DNA of 8,994 nt from an uncultured Eubacteriales bacterium (GTDB lineage: Bacteria > Bacillota > Clostridia > Oscillospirales > Acutalibacteraceae), in NCBI GenBank assembly GCA_934476025.1, contig CAKSNI010000033.1, positions 1-8,994 of the forward strand, given 5' to 3'. Under the pieces are notes generated by a model, which saw only the letters and a program-made list of their open reading frames with translations, was not told the origin of the DNA and made no database searches. Below, piece by piece: positions 1 to 6,029 of the stretch. Every line of letters starts with the position of its first letter. The first letter of the stretch is position 1. The translations under genes were made by a program, and so were the position numbers.

Positions 1-495
1 GTGTGGGGGTATGTCAGTGTTGATTCCATTAAAAAGGTTGCCCGGGAATTTACCGCCGTTGAGCATCGCCTGGAATTTGTCCGGGAACTGGACGGGGTCA
101 AATACTATAACGATTCCATTGCTTCCAGCCCTACCCGTACCATTGCCTGTTTAAAGGCGTTCGATGCTCCGATTCTGCTGCTGGCCGGCGGGTATGACAA
201 ACATATCCCGTTTGAGCCGATGGTTCCGTATGTGTTGGAAAAAGTTCGGGTTATTACCCTTTCCGGGCCGACGGCGGACGCCATCGAAAAGGCAATTCGC
301 TCCGACAAAAATTATCACGGTTCTCCGGAAATCATCCGGGTTAAAGATATTCGCGAAGGGCTGAACATTCTCCGGCAAAAAGCCCACAAAGGAGATATCG
401 TTGCCCTGAGCCCGGCCTGTGCTTCGTTTGACGCCTTCCCGAACTTTGCCAAACGCGGTGAATTCTTTAAAAAGGCCGTGGAGGAACTCTCATGA
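1..495 (+). CDS. murD: UDP-N-acetylmuramoyl-L-alanine--D-glutamate ligase, C-terminal part (partial at window edge)
   Basis: This is the C-terminal portion of MurD, the cytoplasmic ATP-dependent ligase that adds D-glutamate to UDP-MurNAc-L-Ala in peptidoglycan precursor synthesis. The frame is open at base 1, so the leading GTG is not taken as the real start; the N-terminal UDP-binding and central ATPase domains lie upstream. Visible family signatures are the EHRLEFV segment, the YYNDSIASSP loop (equivalent to the YxNDSKATN loop of other MurDs), LLLAGGYDKH, and near the end LSPACASFDAFPNF followed by RGEFF. The Ile-Ala-Ser-Ser version of the loop, instead of Lys-Ala-Thr-Asn, is something I associate with clostridial MurDs. 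The stop overlaps the next start by 4 bases (ATGA), suggesting translational coupling to a peptidase gene rather than to ftsW or murG as in a standard cell-wall cluster. Confidence 0.92.
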   Translation: MWGYVSVDSIKKVAREFTAVEHRLEFVRELDGVKYYNDSIASSPTRTIACLKAFDAPILLLAGGYDKHIPFEPMVPYVLEKVRVITLSGPTADAIEKAIRSDKNYHGSPEIIRVKDIREGLNILRQKAHKGDIVALSPACASFDAFPNFAKRGEFFKKAVEELS

Positions 496-1502
496 AGGAA
501 GCCGATATTTTAAAAGAACTCTGCACCCGGGTTTGCCTTGGCCCGCTGACGCCGGCCGTGCGGCAGGCGCAGCAATATTTTGACGGATGCAAAATCACCC
601 CTTTTTTTGATCACGGATTTCAGGCATTTTATGATTGCCAAAAGCATGATACCCTGTTGCTGGAGGCCCACATTGACCAGGTTGGCTTTACCGTCACGGC
701 CGTACTGAGCGACGGATTTTTGCAGGTTGCCGCCTGCGGCGGAATCGATCTTCGCACTCTGCCGGCAAGGCAGGTTCTCGTTCACGGGAAAGAAGAAATT
801 CCGGCCGTTTTCACCAGCACTCCTCCCCATCTGCAAAAAGCGGAGGAAACCTTTTCCGATATTCATGCTTTTTATCTGGATACCGGCCTTCGTTCCGGGG
901 TGGAAAAGCTCGTTTGCGTCGGGGATTTTGTCACCTATACCCCGCATTTTCAGCCGTTGCTGGGCAACCGGATCTGTGCCACCTCTTTCGACGATCGGGC
1001 CGGAGTGGCTGCCCTTGTGCATCTGTACGAACGCGTCAAGGGGAAGGACCTTCCCTGCAATCTGCTGTTTCAAATCAGCAATGCCGAAGAATTGGGGCTT
1101 CGCGGGGCGGTAACGGCCGCCTATGGCTGTCAGGCCGATGAGGCCATCTGTCTGGATGTCAGTTTCGGGAACGCACCCGGCATTCAGGAAACCGACTGCG
1201 GGAAAATAGGCGGCGGCACCATGATCGGTTTTTCGCCGATTCTCAGCCGCGGCATCAGCGCTTCCCTGCGCCGTTCGGCAAAAGAGCGAAAAATTGCCTT
1301 CCAATGTGAAATTATGGGCGAAACCACCGGCACCGACGCCGATGTAATTTCCCTTACCCAAAGCGGAATCCCCTGCGGATTGCTTTCCATTCCAATCCGG
1401 AATATGCACACTGACTGTGAAATCCTCTCGCTTTCCGATCTGACGGCCACGGTTGATCTGTTGGAGGCGTATATTGAAAAGAAGGCGGAAATTTCATGCT
1501 GA
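492..1502 (+). CDS. M42 family metallo-aminopeptidase, first copy
   Basis: A 336-residue protein of the M42 family (FrvX / glutamyl aminopeptidase / deblocking aminopeptidase type). These are cytoplasmic di-metal enzymes that usually form tetrahedral dodecamers and trim short peptides from the N-terminus. The expected catalytic and metal residues are all present: His60 and Asp62 in AHIDQVGF, the Asp167-Asp168 pair in DDRAG, Glu199-Glu200 in SNAEELGLRGA, Asp222 in LDVSFG, and His306 in MHTDCE. The commoner AHMDE reads AHIDQ here, a change next to but not at the metal ligands. The ATG at 492 overlaps the murD stop; GGAGG at 480-484 lies 7 bases upstream. The 3' end overlaps the next M42 gene by 7 bases. 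The enzyme is predicted active; its peptide preference cannot be read from sequence. Confidence 0.9.
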   Translation: MKEADILKELCTRVCLGPLTPAVRQAQQYFDGCKITPFFDHGFQAFYDCQKHDTLLLEAHIDQVGFTVTAVLSDGFLQVAACGGIDLRTLPARQVLVHGKEEIPAVFTSTPPHLQKAEETFSDIHAFYLDTGLRSGVEKLVCVGDFVTYTPHFQPLLGNRICATSFDDRAGVAALVHLYERVKGKDLPCNLLFQISNAEELGLRGAVTAAYGCQADEAICLDVSFGNAPGIQETDCGKIGGGTMIGFSPILSRGISASLRRSAKERKIAFQCEIMGETTGTDADVISLTQSGIPCGLLSIPIRNMHTDCEILSLSDLTATVDLLEAYIEKKAEISC

Positions 1503-2509
1503 AACACTTAAAAGAACTTTGCCTGCTCCCCGGTATCTCGGGAGATGAAGGCGGCGTTCGGAAATATATTCAAAATCACCTCCCGGCCGACTGCTCCGCG
1601 CTGACGGATGCACTTGGGAATCTCTTTGTAGAGAAAAAAGGTCAAAAACCGGCAAATTTTCGGGTGCTGCTGGATGCCCACATGGACGAAGTGGGCATGA
1701 TCGTTTCTTCCATCCGGGAGGATGGCTTTTTGTCCTTTCACCCCGTCGGGGGAATTTCTTCCTCGGCTTTGCTGAGCCGTCGGGTACTTGTCGGTGGCCG
1801 TGTCCCCGGGGTAATCGGAACGGTTCCGGTGCATCTTCTGTCCAAAGAAGAACGGAAGGCCCCCCCAAAAACCGATTCTCTGGTGATTGATATCGGCGCG
1901 GCCGATCGGGCCGAAGCCGAATCGGTTGTTTGCGTAGGGGATTCGGTTACCTTTGAAGCCAATTTCACCCTGCTCGGCGAGGGGGCGGTTTGTTCCAAAG
2001 CTCTGGACGACCGCATCGGATGCGCCATTCTTCTGAATCTGCTGCAAAAACCGGCAGAATACGGATTCACGGCGGTTTTTTCGGTGCAGGAAGAGGTCGG
2101 TGCCCGGGGAGCGGCCGTTGCCGCCTATCGGGTAGCACCCGACTTTGCGTTCTGCCTGGAAGCCACCACCGCCGCCGATCTGCACGGTGTTCCGGCGGAA
2201 AATCAGGTCTGTCGGTTATCCGGTGGCCCGGCCGTTTCATTTATGGATTTATCCACCCTTTACGACCGGGAACTGTACCGTGCCGCCCTGCAAAGCGGCA
2301 TTCCCTGTCAGCCAAAATCGGCGGTGGCCGGCGGCAACAATTCCCGGTCCCTGCAAAAAGCCGGTAACGGAGTACGCACCCTGGCTCTTTCGGTTCCCTG
2401 CCGCTATATTCATTCCTCCTGCTGTGTTGCCGATCTGAACGATATCGACAACACCCTTCGGCTGGCAGAATACCTTCTGACCCATGTTCAGGAAGGAGAT
2501 TTTCGGTGA
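1496..2509 (+). CDS. M42 family metallo-aminopeptidase, second copy
   Basis: A 337-residue paralogue of the preceding gene, of almost the same length and with catalytic residues at matching positions. His62 and Asp64 lie in AHMDEVGM, Asp171-Asp172 in LDDRIG, Glu199-Glu200 in VQEEVGARGA, Glu222 in CLEATTAAD and His306 in YIHSS. A Glu at position 222, where copy one has Asp, is an allowed metal ligand in related metallopeptidases but suggests the two copies belong to different subgroups. The protein should be cytoplasmic, with no signal peptide or membrane segment. The ATG at 1496 sits inside the end of copy one (ATGCTGA overlap), and the stop overlaps the GTG start of the acetyltransferase gene. 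Two M42 subunits made side by side could form separate homo-oligomers or a mixed particle; that is inference. Confidence 0.9.
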   Translation: MLKHLKELCLLPGISGDEGGVRKYIQNHLPADCSALTDALGNLFVEKKGQKPANFRVLLDAHMDEVGMIVSSIREDGFLSFHPVGGISSSALLSRRVLVGGRVPGVIGTVPVHLLSKEERKAPPKTDSLVIDIGAADRAEAESVVCVGDSVTFEANFTLLGEGAVCSKALDDRIGCAILLNLLQKPAEYGFTAVFSVQEEVGARGAAVAAYRVAPDFAFCLEATTAADLHGVPAENQVCRLSGGPAVSFMDLSTLYDRELYRAALQSGIPCQPKSAVAGGNNSRSLQKAGNGVRTLALSVPCRYIHSSCCVADLNDIDNTLRLAEYLLTHVQEGDFR

Positions 2510-3207
2510 TTGTTCCTTTCACCGCCTCTCCCGAACAGCTTCCGAAACGCGCCGATGTTTCCCTGGTCCGTTTTCGCTGTCACTATGCCGCCTATCGACA
2601 ATATCCGGCCCTTGCGTCCTTTTGGGTTCAGCAAAATCCGGATGCCTCTCCCGGGGCCTTTTTGTGCCGCATCGGGAGTACCGTCACCCTGGTCGACCTG
2701 GGCGGCGAAAAAGAGGAACTTCTTTCTCTGCTTCAAATGCTTTCTCCCCGGGTCGTTTTTTGCAGCCAATCGGCGGCGCAGCGATTGGGGCTTTCCGTTG
2801 AAACGCCCTGTTTTGTTCTCAAGGCTCCTGTTTTTCCGGGGGATTCTTTGGAATTTTCCGGTTCGGCGCTTTCCCTGTCCCGCTTTTTGGGCCGTTGGCT
2901 CGAAGTAGAGGATGAATCGGCTGCCGCTGCCGATATCTCCCATCGCCTGCGTCACGGCTGCGCTTCCGCGATTTTGCGGCCCGACGGAGCCGGGCTGGTT
3001 TATTTTGACCGCGAATTTCGCTATCTTACCGCCCTGGCCATTCCTGCCGACAAGCGGCACCAGGGAATCGGCCGAGAGCTTTGCCGACTCTTAAGCCGGG
3101 GAACTCAATCAACCATATTGGTTTGTTGTTCCCGGGAAAACATCGGGTTTTATGAGAAATGCGGTTTTTCGCTTTGTTCCGAAGCCGCCTATTGCGCGGT
3201 TCCCTGA
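2506..3207 (+). CDS. GNAT family N-acetyltransferase with unrecognised N-terminal region
   Basis: A 233-residue protein. The C-terminal part (about 145-230) is a GNAT acetyltransferase domain: a beta-strand leading into motif A with RHQGIG at 184-189, the acetyl-CoA pyrophosphate loop of Q/RxxGxG type, and a motif-B-like NIGFYEKCGF at 212-221. The N-terminal 140 residues match nothing I can name; they could be a degenerate first GNAT-like half or a substrate-binding domain. The start is taken as GTG 2506, overlapping the M42 stop by 4 bases, because AGGAAGGAG at 2489-2497 is a good ribosome binding site 8 bases upstream and no ATG near the start gives a better match. The acceptor substrate is unknown. 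Its place between peptidases and a PLP enzyme suggests a small-molecule or peptide amine target, which is only inference. Confidence 0.8.
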   Translation: MIVPFTASPEQLPKRADVSLVRFRCHYAAYRQYPALASFWVQQNPDASPGAFLCRIGSTVTLVDLGGEKEELLSLLQMLSPRVVFCSQSAAQRLGLSVETPCFVLKAPVFPGDSLEFSGSALSLSRFLGRWLEVEDESAAAADISHRLRHGCASAILRPDGAGLVYFDREFRYLTALAIPADKRHQGIGRELCRLLSRGTQSTILVCCSRENIGFYEKCGFSLCSEAAYCAVP

Positions 3208-3235
3208 TTCCATTTTACATAGAAAGGTTTGCTTC

Positions 3236-4534
3236 ATGAACGATCCGTTTTTTACCATTGACGAACAATTGCGCCGGTCGGCCGATGACGCCCTCTCGGA
3301 AGTCAGCCCCGCTTTTCAGCGCATTGCCGAAATCACCTCTTATAACCAACAAAAGGTTCTTTCCGCCTTTATCCGCCACCGGGTCAGTGAAATGCATCTG
3401 GGCACTTCCACCGGGTACGGGTACGACGATCCGGGCCGCCAAACGCTGGAGGCGGTCTGGGCCGATTGCATGGGGGCTCAGGATGCCTTGATCCGTCACC
3501 AGTTTTCTTCCGGAACCCATACTCTGGCGGTTGCGCTGTTCGGGGTTTTGCGTCCGAAAGACACCATGCTGTGCCTGACCGGTCGGCCGTATGACACCCT
3601 GATTGATGTTCTCGGAATTGATCAGCCGGTTTCGGGTTCTCTCGCCGATTTCGGCATTGAGTACGATCAGGTGGATCTTTGTTCGGACGGAACCCCGGAC
3701 CTTCCCGCTATCCGTCAAAAATTGCAAAGTCATTTCTATCGGATGGCCTATATCCAGCGTTCCCGGGGGTACAGCCTCCGCCCCAGTCTGACGGTTGAAA
3801 AAATCGGGGAACTGTGTCGGCTGGTGAAGGAAGTTTCCCCCGACACCGTGATCATGGTGGATAACTGTTACGGTGAATTTGTCCAGAAACAGGAGCCCAC
3901 CCAGGTCGGAGCCGATCTCATTGCCGGTTCCCTGATCAAAAATGCCGGCGGCGGCATCGCGCCTACCGGCGGGTACATCGCCGGCCGAAAAGATTTGGTC
4001 GAACAGTGTGCCTACCGCATGACCGCTCCGGGGGTCGGGCGGGAAATCGGTGCTACCCTCGGGCACAACCGGGAGTTGTTTATGGGGGTTTTCTCGGCAC
4101 CTCATGTTGTTGGCGAAGCATTGAAAACCGCCGTTTTTGCTTCCGCTTTCTTCCAAAAGCTCGGTTATCCGGTCACCCCTCTGCCCGATGAAATCCGGGC
4201 CGATATCATCCAAAGTGTTGTTCTTGGGGATGAAAAGACGCTGATTGCTTTCTGCCAGGGAATGCAAAAAGGCGCTCCGGTTGATTCTTTTGTGATTCCC
4301 GAACCCTGGGATATGCCGGGCTACAATGATCAGATCATTATGGCGGCCGGTGCCTTTACCGGCGGTGCTTCGATCGAATTGTCGGCCGATGCCCCTTTAA
4401 GAAGTCCCTATGCCGCCTGGATGCAGGGGGGGCTGAATTTTGACAGTGCCCGGATCGGCGTTTTACTTGCCGCACAATCGATGCTGGACTGCGGCGCCCT
4501 TACCTTACAAAATCAGGAGAATGCGTCATGCTGA
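3236..4534 (+). CDS. Methionine gamma-lyase-like PLP enzyme, COG4100 'aluminium resistance' family (YnbB-like)
   Basis: A 432-residue fold-type I PLP enzyme of the COG4100 family, annotated in Firmicutes as YnbB / aluminium resistance protein or cystathionine beta-lyase-related protein. The family signature is clear: LGTSTGYGYDDPGR, RHQFSSGTHT, VMVDNCYGEF with the PLP-ring aspartate, and GSLIKNAGGGIAPTGGYIAG, where Lys235 is the expected Schiff-base lysine. These features predict an active PLP enzyme, probably acting on a sulfur amino acid or related substrate; the true reaction of this family is poorly established. An earlier in-frame ATG at 3152 lies within the acetyltransferase gene and is rejected; ATG 3236 has AGAAAGG at 3220-3226 upstream. 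The 28-base gap to the previous gene and 7-base overlap with the next one support one operon. Confidence 0.88.
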   Translation: MNDPFFTIDEQLRRSADDALSEVSPAFQRIAEITSYNQQKVLSAFIRHRVSEMHLGTSTGYGYDDPGRQTLEAVWADCMGAQDALIRHQFSSGTHTLAVALFGVLRPKDTMLCLTGRPYDTLIDVLGIDQPVSGSLADFGIEYDQVDLCSDGTPDLPAIRQKLQSHFYRMAYIQRSRGYSLRPSLTVEKIGELCRLVKEVSPDTVIMVDNCYGEFVQKQEPTQVGADLIAGSLIKNAGGGIAPTGGYIAGRKDLVEQCAYRMTAPGVGREIGATLGHNRELFMGVFSAPHVVGEALKTAVFASAFFQKLGYPVTPLPDEIRADIIQSVVLGDEKTLIAFCQGMQKGAPVDSFVIPEPWDMPGYNDQIIMAAGAFTGGASIELSADAPLRSPYAAWMQGGLNFDSARIGVLLAAQSMLDCGALTLQNQENASC

Positions 4535-5205
4535 AAACAGTTTTTACCGGCGAAGTGCTTCATGCGCTGCGCTTAGAACACGGAATGCTGATTGCCTATT
4601 GCGAAGAAAAAGATGATGTCCGGATGACCGTTGCTTTTAAAATGGTATCTTTTGACACCGGAAAAATCACCAATGTTGCCAAAAACATTTACCAACTTTC
4701 CAAATTCGGGAGCAACTACAAAGCCTTTTGTATGCAGGTGGATAACTACATTACCTGCAAAGTTCTCCCTTTCCACAACGGGAAAATGCTGATTGTGGAA
4801 CGGGACGGCAGTGCCAAACTGCTGAATACCGACGCTTCCGCCCTGTGGATCGGTTCTCTTTGTTATAAAGGACTGGCCCCTTCGGGAATTGATATTTATG
4901 AAAACAAACTCTGGGCCTGTTTCCCATCGGAAAATGTTTTGGTTCGCTATAATCTCAGCACCATGCACGAAGAATTACGCATTGGCGGCGGAAAGAATTC
5001 TCCCTTTTCTTCTCCGGTGGATCTCTTCATTCGGGATCGGTTCGCCTTTGTTTGCAACCCCGGCACCATGCAGCTGCTGCGTGTGGATCTGGAAACCTTT
5101 GCTTTAAATGTAGAAGAGGAATTTACCACCCCGGTCCGTCAGTATTTCGAGGCCGACGGCTATCGTTTCATTGTCAACGATGACGGTGTCTTTATGCTTT
5201 CCTGA
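4528..5205 (+). CDS. Conserved-looking hypothetical protein, possible beta-propeller
   Basis: A 225-residue protein I do not recognise. It has no signal peptide or membrane segment. The sequence alternates short hydrophobic beta-type stretches with turns and carries loosely repeated units: GKMLIVERDGSAKLL, NKLWACFPSENVLVRYNLSTM, RFAFVCNPGTMQLLRVDLET and GYRFIVNDDGVFML. This strand-turn-strand spacing of roughly 40-50 residues is what NHL/YncE-type beta-propellers look like, but at this length it would form only about five blades. It overlaps the PLP enzyme gene by 7 bases (ATGCTGA), so translation is probably coupled and the two proteins may work together. It ends only 10 bases before the -35 box of the next promoter. 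Function is unknown; the propeller suggestion is inference. Confidence 0.72.
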   Translation: MLKTVFTGEVLHALRLEHGMLIAYCEEKDDVRMTVAFKMVSFDTGKITNVAKNIYQLSKFGSNYKAFCMQVDNYITCKVLPFHNGKMLIVERDGSAKLLNTDASALWIGSLCYKGLAPSGIDIYENKLWACFPSENVLVRYNLSTMHEELRIGGGKNSPFSSPVDLFIRDRFAFVCNPGTMQLLRVDLETFALNVEEEFTTPVRQYFEADGYRFIVNDDGVFMLS

Positions 5206-5215
5206 ATTTCCCCTC

Positions 5216-5244
5216 TTGACAAACCGAAAACGGGGCGTTATAAT
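5216..5244 (+). promoter_or_regulatory. Sigma-A promoter of the T-box / Lrp / aminotransferase operon
   Basis: A perfect consensus promoter: TTGACA at 5216-5221 and TATAAT at 5239-5244 with a 17-base spacer. Transcription should start near 5251, just before stem I of the T-box leader. The promoter lies in the 10 bases after, and immediately beyond, the upstream hypothetical gene, with no terminator between them. A promoter this strong fits control mainly by attenuation downstream. Confidence 0.9.
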
Positions 5245-5250
5245 ACTTTT

Positions 5251-5506
5251 GTCGAAAGGCTTTGATAAGAAGGAGTAGCGATTTTGCCGACAGCCAAGAG
5301 AGAAAACGGTTGGTGGAAGTTTTCGTGTCGGGTTTCGTGAAGCAGTCTTTGAGCCGCTTTCTTGAACCGGCAGTAGAGAAAGACGGGTTCTCCCGTTACA
5401 GAGAAACGGTATGTTTGTACCGGCAGAGTGCGGGGGTTTCCCCGAATTCAGGTGGTAACGCGGTTTATTCGCCCTGAACGCCAATGGCGTTCAGGGCGTT
5501 TTATAT
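5251..5506 (+). promoter_or_regulatory. T-box riboswitch leader, probable tRNA-Ala specificity
   Basis: A transcription-attenuating T-box leader. Stem I base pairs GAAAG (about 5254-5258) with CTTTC near 5357-5361. The apical part has the AGAGAG motif at 5297-5302 and GGTGGAA at 5312-5318. The specifier region reads GTGAA-GCA-G then TCTTTGAG; the triplet after the conserved GAA and before a purine is GCA (5342-5344, Ala). Hairpins ACGGG/CCCGT (5383-5396) and CGGTA/TACCG (5407-5422) form stems II/III. The antiterminator pairs TTCAGG 5447-5452 with CCTGAA 5473-5478 around the bulge TGGTAAC (5453-5459), with GCG/CGC closing above. The TGGT bulge expects a tRNA with discriminator A, which fits tRNA-Ala and argues against Ser (AGC) or Gln (CAG) readings. 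Uncharged tRNA binding would allow expression. Confidence 0.88.
5470..5506 (+). terminator. T-box intrinsic terminator
   Basis: A 13-bp perfect stem, 5470-5482 paired with 5486-5498, with a 3-base AAT loop and the tract TTTTATAT. Its 5' arm (CGCCCTGAA) is the same stretch used by the antiterminator 3' arm, so the two structures exclude each other. Confidence 0.92.
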
Positions 5507-5546
5507 AACTGCCAATCAGAATATTTTAAAAGGAGAGAAGAAACTC

Positions 5547-6029
5547 ATGAACCTGAAAATTTTAAAACTGCTTAACAAAAATGCCCGGATGCCCCTGGCC
5601 GATATCTGCACCGTTACCGGAAGAAGCGAAGAAGAGGTTCTTCGGGAAATCCGTGAAATGGAACAGGAAGGCTATATCCGCGGCTATAAGGCCGTCATTG
5701 ACTGGGAACGGGTAGACACCACCCAGGTTTCTGCCATCATCGAACTGAAGGTTGTTCCGAAGCCCAATTTCGGCTTTGAAGATGTTGCCAAAAAGGTTGC
5801 TTTGTACCCGGAAGTAGAGTCGGTCTATCTGATGTCGGGTGATTTTGACCTGAATGTTGTGGTCAAGGGGCATACCTTCCACGAAGTGGCCATGTTTGTG
5901 GCCAAAGAACTTTCCACCATTGAATCGGTTACTTCCACCAGCACCCACTTTGTTCTGCGCCGGTATAAGGAACTGGATGTCAGCCTGGCCGACCGGGAAA
6001 AAGACGACAGAGGAGTTGTTTCTATATGA
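5547..6029 (+). CDS. Lrp/AsnC family transcriptional regulator (AlaR/YugG-like)
   Basis: A 160-residue Lrp/AsnC regulator. Residues 1-50 form the winged helix-turn-helix (KILKLLNKNARMPLADI, then SEEEVLREI and EGYIRGYKA). Residues about 62-142 form the RAM/AsnC effector domain, with the typical Gly-Asp at 98-99 in MSGDFDLNVVVKG and the closing STSTHFVLRRYK. These proteins form dimers or octamers and sense amino acids. The start is ATG 5547 with AAAGGAGAG at 5529-5537; an in-frame ATG at 5484 lies in the terminator loop and is rejected. The gene overlaps the aminotransferase gene by 4 bases (ATGA). The pair resembles Bacillus alaR-alaT, in which the regulator controls alanine transaminase; the assignment to alanine is inferred from that resemblance and from the T-box specifier. 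Confidence 0.9.
   Translation: MNLKILKLLNKNARMPLADICTVTGRSEEEVLREIREMEQEGYIRGYKAVIDWERVDTTQVSAIIELKVVPKPNFGFEDVAKKVALYPEVESVYLMSGDFDLNVVVKGHTFHEVAMFVAKELSTIESVTSTSTHFVLRRYKELDVSLADREKDDRGVVSI

Noticed and set aside
510..1409. 299-codon minus-strand open frame opposite the first M42 gene
   Set aside because: Antisense shadow; the + strand protein has the full set of M42 catalytic residues.
3152..3235. Upstream in-frame ATG for the COG4100 gene
   Set aside because: It lies inside the acetyltransferase gene; ATG 3236 has a ribosome binding site and gives the expected family length.
3215..4267. 350-codon minus-strand open frame opposite the COG4100 gene
   Set aside because: Antisense shadow of a well-supported gene with low-complexity composition and no recognisable domain.
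5342..5348. CAG (Gln), AAG (Lys) or AGC (Ser) as the T-box specifier
   Set aside because: CAG and AAG are followed by a pyrimidine rather than the usual purine; AGC would need tRNA-Ser, whose discriminator G does not fit the TGGT bulge.
5484..5546. Upstream ATG for the Lrp-family gene at 5484
   Set aside because: It lies in the loop of the T-box terminator and lacks a ribosome binding site; ATG 5547 has AGGAG upstream and gives the normal family N-terminus.
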